Source of the DNA: Lysinibacillus halotolerans
GTDB lineage: Bacteria; Bacillota; Bacilli; Bacillales_A; Planococcaceae
DNA: 33,931 nucleotides
Assembly (NCBI RefSeq): GCF_003711845.1
Contig: NZ_RHLQ01000035.1
Location: 1-33,931, forward strand
Direction of reading: 5' to 3'
Part shown: one piece after another, positions 31,599 through 33,931 of the stretch
How the letters are laid out: every line of letters starts with the position of its first letter
How positions within the stretch are numbered: position 1 is the stretch's first letter
Program-made: the position numbers and the translations under genes
Notes under the pieces: generated by a model
Databases searched by the model: none
What the model saw: only the letters and a program-made list of their open reading frames with translations
What the model was told of the DNA's origin: nothing

Positions 31599-32063
31599 TT
31601 AATATTCCCCTTTAATGACAAAAAACGATCCTCGAATCGTTCCAGCTAATTTGGACTTTTGTCTGGCAAATTTAAACTTTCCTTCTAACTCCTTCGGTAT
31701 TTCCATCCCTTCCGAAAGTTTAAAACCAACCGCTCGTTTCTTTGGGTCATCCACTGTATACATAACGTTGATCGCAAGACCATCTTCATAGAAGACGTAG
31801 GCAAATTGAATATTTTCCACTTGAAATTGTGATGTTTCTAATGGCTTCGCTGCAAACTCGATATCCCGCTCTTCTTTTAAAATTCGATTCACATAATCAA
31901 GGGTTTCTTGGCTTTCACTAGCTGGAACAACCGTAAATTCATGCTTGTATTTGTTCATAAAGTAACGGGCTTCATTAGCACGTAAACCAGCTAATGATTC
32001 TACTACAGGTGAAGATTCTAATCCAATTGTAGACACATTTTTAAAATCAACAATAGAAGTCAT
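31599..32063 (-). CDS. Hypothetical soluble protein paired with an effector-binding protein
   Basis: A 154-residue soluble protein. The start is the ATG at 32063, with GGAGGG six bases upstream; the frame is open much further 5', but only because it overlaps the preceding gene. The C-terminal half looks like two related beta-hairpin segments (VENIQFAYVFYEDGLAINVM and LAGTIRGSFFVIKGEY), and a helix ARYFMNKYKHEF leads in. It is 19 bases downstream of the GyrI-like gene and ends in a strong terminator, so the two form an operon. No family was recognised. Partnering a small-molecule-binding protein, it may process or bind the same ligand; this is inference. Confidence 0.65.
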   Translation of the reverse strand: MTSIVDFKNVSTIGLESSPVVESLAGLRANEARYFMNKYKHEFTVVPASESQETLDYVNRILKEERDIEFAAKPLETSQFQVENIQFAYVFYEDGLAINVMYTVDDPKKRAVGFKLSEGMEIPKELEGKFKFARQKSKLAGTIRGSFFVIKGEY

Positions 32064-32082
32064 TTCCATCCCTCCGGTAATT

Positions 32083-32568
32083 TTATCGTCTGACGACAGG
32101 AATCCAAATTTCGCCAAAAACAATTCCATCGCGCTGTCCCATCTCAACCGTTGCATTTGGTCCACCGACATAGGCAAAATCCTTTGCTTCTGGCAAGACT
32201 TGACCAAAGGCAATGCCTGTCAGTTGGTTATTCAATTCATTAATAGACGTTCCTTCGCCTTTTACAACGAGGTATTCCCCTTTAGGGAATTGAATTAATC
32301 TCGATTCGCCTAATTCCGGTGCCTCCTCTTCTGTTATAACGCCAGCATAATACATCATCTTGTTATTGACCGCCTCATTCACTGCAAAAATGTAATCATT
32401 CGTAGCGATGGCTTTTAATGCATCGAGTTTTCCATCTTCGCTGAAATTTTTCCAAAAATCTGCTTTTTCTTTGTTAAAACCGGCAAAATCTGTGTAATTG
32501 CTTTTTAACTCAGTTCCAAAACCTAAAACGATAAAACTTTCTTTTTCTTCTAATTTGTAATTTTCCAT
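32083..32568 (-). CDS. GyrI-like/AraC effector-binding domain protein
   Basis: A 161-residue stand-alone effector-binding domain with no DNA-binding part. The usual elements are present: the opening strand KLEEKESFIVLGFGTEL, a FWKNFSEDGKLDALKAI helix, YYAGVITEEEAP, then the strand-loop FPKGEYLVVKGEGTSINELN and FGEIWIPVVRR at the end, where the Glu and Trp are typical of the ligand pocket. Two start codons fit the AAAGGAAGG site: ATG at 32568 (chosen, eight bases after it) or ATG two codons earlier. It is first in a two-gene operon, transcribed away from a WYL-domain regulator 112 bases away. Such domains bind hydrophobic or cationic drugs; some have hydrolase activity. The ligand is unknown. 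Confidence 0.78.
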   Translation of the reverse strand: MENYKLEEKESFIVLGFGTELKSNYTDFAGFNKEKADFWKNFSEDGKLDALKAIATNDYIFAVNEAVNNKMMYYAGVITEEEAPELGESRLIQFPKGEYLVVKGEGTSINELNNQLTGIAFGQVLPEAKDFAYVGGPNATVEMGQRDGIVFGEIWIPVVRR

Positions 32569-32679
32569 TTTCATAACCTTCCTTTTTTTAAAATTAATCA
32601 AATGATTTTGACTCATTCACTTGATACGTTTATGATAAGCTTAAATCATGTCAAAAAATGATACTGTTTAGGAGCCGAA
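32569..32679. promoter_or_regulatory. Divergent promoter region between the GyrI-like operon and the WYL regulator
   Basis: Both transcripts must start in these 111 bases. On the minus strand TTGACA (32649-32654) is a clear -35, but the -10 at proper spacing (TAAACG) is poor. On the forward strand TTGATA (32621-32626) could be a -35. The two -35 elements overlap the same 35 bases, so one regulator could control both directions. Confidence 0.45.
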
Positions 32680-33642
32680 ATGAAAAAAGTTGAACGAATT
32701 AATATTATTATGCGGTATATAAACAACCGCGCCCATTTTACAATTTCTGAACTCATGCAAGAATTCAACATCTCTCGTTCGACGGCTATTCGAGATATTC
32801 GAGAAATTGAGGCGATGGGGATGCCACTTGTTGCTGAAGTTGGCAGGGATGGGGGCTATTTTGTCATGCACAATTCTGTCCTTCCCGAAGTTCGGTTTAC
32901 AGATAATGAAGTGAAAGCCCTTTTTATTGCCTTTATGGCCACAAGAAATCAACAACTTCCCTATCTAACAAGCCGACAATCTTTAGCTGAAAAATTACTC
33001 GGCTTAATTTCAAAAAATCAACAAGATGATCTTGTTCTGTTAAATCAAATTTTACTATTTGAAGGAACCAATCCAAATAATCCTGATTTACTGGAGCTAT
33101 CTGATCTCCCCCACCCTATGTTGGAAAAACTCATTCAAATCTTACTTTTGGATAACTATTTACAGATTACCATGAATGAAGAGGATGGCGTGAAAACTTA
33201 TCCAATTTATCTTTTGCACCTTTATAAAGAAAAAAGCGTTTGGATGATTGAAGGCTTTAACTTAAAGGAAGAAAGAAAACAAATTTTTCCTGTCGACAAT
33301 CTCACCGATGTCATTGTCTATCCTTCGAAAAAAAGATTAAGTAGGAAAAAGATTTTAGAAAAATTAAGGCATCAGGAAGAAGTATTCAACCTTGTCCTTG
33401 AAATAGGCCCTAAAGCAATCTCCCAGTACAAAAAGTATCATCCTTTTAAAGTTTCAATTTCCTATACGAATCCTTACCAAACGACAGCAATTTTAAAAAC
33501 TTTTATTAATGTAAATAAAACAGAAGACCTGATTGAATTCACAAATTGGTTACTTTTCCTTGGCACAGATATTAAAATTAGAGAAATGCCAGAAGAAGTG
33601 TTAGAGCTTATAAAAGAAAGATACTGCTTATTCTTTCCATAA
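32680..33642 (+). CDS. HTH/WYL-domain transcriptional regulator
   Basis: A 320-residue regulator of the YafY/DeoR-like type. An N-terminal HTH_11 winged helix (MKKVERINIIMRYINNRAHF, TISELMQEFNISRSTAIRDI, then GMPLVAEVGRDGGYFV) is followed by a helical linker and a degenerate WYL domain at about 150-225: the fold is suggested by YLLHLYKEKSVWMIEGFNLK followed by ERKQIFPVDNLTDV, but the W-Y-L triad itself is altered. A WCX-like C-terminal extension ends the protein. TAGGAG lies five bases before the ATG. It is transcribed divergently from the GyrI-like operon, which is its probable target. WYL domains bind ligands, often nucleotides; the ligand here is unknown. Confidence 0.82.
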   Translation: MKKVERINIIMRYINNRAHFTISELMQEFNISRSTAIRDIREIEAMGMPLVAEVGRDGGYFVMHNSVLPEVRFTDNEVKALFIAFMATRNQQLPYLTSRQSLAEKLLGLISKNQQDDLVLLNQILLFEGTNPNNPDLLELSDLPHPMLEKLIQILLLDNYLQITMNEEDGVKTYPIYLLHLYKEKSVWMIEGFNLKEERKQIFPVDNLTDVIVYPSKKRLSRKKILEKLRHQEEVFNLVLEIGPKAISQYKKYHPFKVSISYTNPYQTTAILKTFINVNKTEDLIEFTNWLLFLGTDIKIREMPEEVLELIKERYCLFFP

Positions 33643-33700
33643 GTACTGGCTTTGCTATTTCCAATTTATTACTCTATTATTAATCGGAAGAGCTAAAAAA

Positions 33701-33931
33701 TGAATCGGTTACACTAAGTTGGACAGATACTATAAGGGCTAGTAGACTTAACATACTAACCTAAAGGGAGCCTGCTATTATGCCACGTCAACGTCGAACT
33801 TTTACAACAGAATTCAAATTACAACTAGTAAAGCTTTATGAAAATGGAAAGTCTCGTGCAGATATCTGTCGAGAATATGAAATAACGCCTTCTGCGTTAG
33901 ATCGCTGGATTAAAAACCATCAAGAGACTGG
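33701..33931 (+). mobile_element. Left part of an IS3-family insertion sequence, cut by the window edge
   Basis: The element seems to begin near TGAATCGGTTACACTAAGTT at 33701; the TG start is the normal end of IS3-family inverted repeats, and a likely orfA promoter region follows. The matching right end and target duplication lie beyond the window, so the exact boundary is tentative. Confidence 0.65.
33780..33931 (+). CDS. IS3-family transposase OrfA, partial
   Basis: The first 50 codons are in the window: MPRQRRTFTTEFKLQLVKLY, ENGKSRADICREYEITPSAL, DRWIKNHQE. This is the HTH_Tnp_1 domain that binds IS ends in IS3/IS150-type elements. AAAGGGAG lies nine bases before the ATG. In this family orfA normally continues to about 90-100 codons and is joined to orfB by a -1 programmed frameshift. 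Confidence 0.85.
   Translation, partial: MPRQRRTFTTEFKLQLVKLYENGKSRADICREYEITPSALDRWIKNHQET

Overview
The window is low-GC DNA from a Firmicute of the order Bacillales. The evidence is strong GGAGG-type ribosome binding sites, intrinsic terminators with T tails, a YtaF sporulation-family protein, a CsoR/CopZ/CopA copper locus, an OYE-family NADPH dehydrogenase with a MarR regulator, and an NhaC antiporter. I cannot name the genus from sequence alone; the Bacillaceae/Planococcaceae range fits best. No rRNA, tRNA or CRISPR array was seen.

Layout. (1) About 1-8.1 kb is an accessory-looking run of small minus-strand genes: membrane and secreted orphans, a CBO0543-family protein, a DUF6199-like protein, a lipoprotein nuclease, a CPBP protease and a GNAT enzyme. 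They are mixed with decayed genes: a DUF2268 protease pseudogene, a paralogue fragment, a frameshifted small gene and a DinB gene with a lost C terminus. Many are followed directly by a copy of one hairpin repeat. (2) 8.4-13.2 kb holds a P5C dehydrogenase, a decayed DAACS symporter, a second DinB protein, and a plus-strand namA-marR operon with a palindromic operator. (3) 13.5-19.1 kb holds an SDR oxidoreductase of higher GC, an NhaC antiporter, an unknown two-TM protein, a WapI-type immunity protein and an S66 LD-carboxypeptidase. (4) 19.2-23.8 kb is a copper locus transcribed right to left: csoR, copZ, copA, a small siroheme-reductase-like protein and a YdhK lipoprotein. A CsoR-like operator precedes each of the first three genes. 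(5) 23.9-29.1 kb holds an unknown protein, a cytidine-deaminase-fold protein, a Ca2+-type P-type ATPase and YtaF. (6) 29.2-33.6 kb holds a MetE-like methyltransferase with a LysR regulator, then a two-gene unit (unknown protein plus GyrI-like effector-binding protein) divergent from a WYL-domain regulator. (7) The right edge cuts an IS3-family insertion sequence.

The signal least explained by ordinary annotation is the hairpin repeat family. At least 15 copies or degenerate copies lie between about 0.65 and 23.9 kb, all in the same orientation. Nearly every copy sits just 3' of a minus-strand gene, where it doubles as the terminator, and several have a conserved flank that termination does not need. 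The best-supported functional unit is the copper locus. I found no convincing wholly new defence or mobile system.
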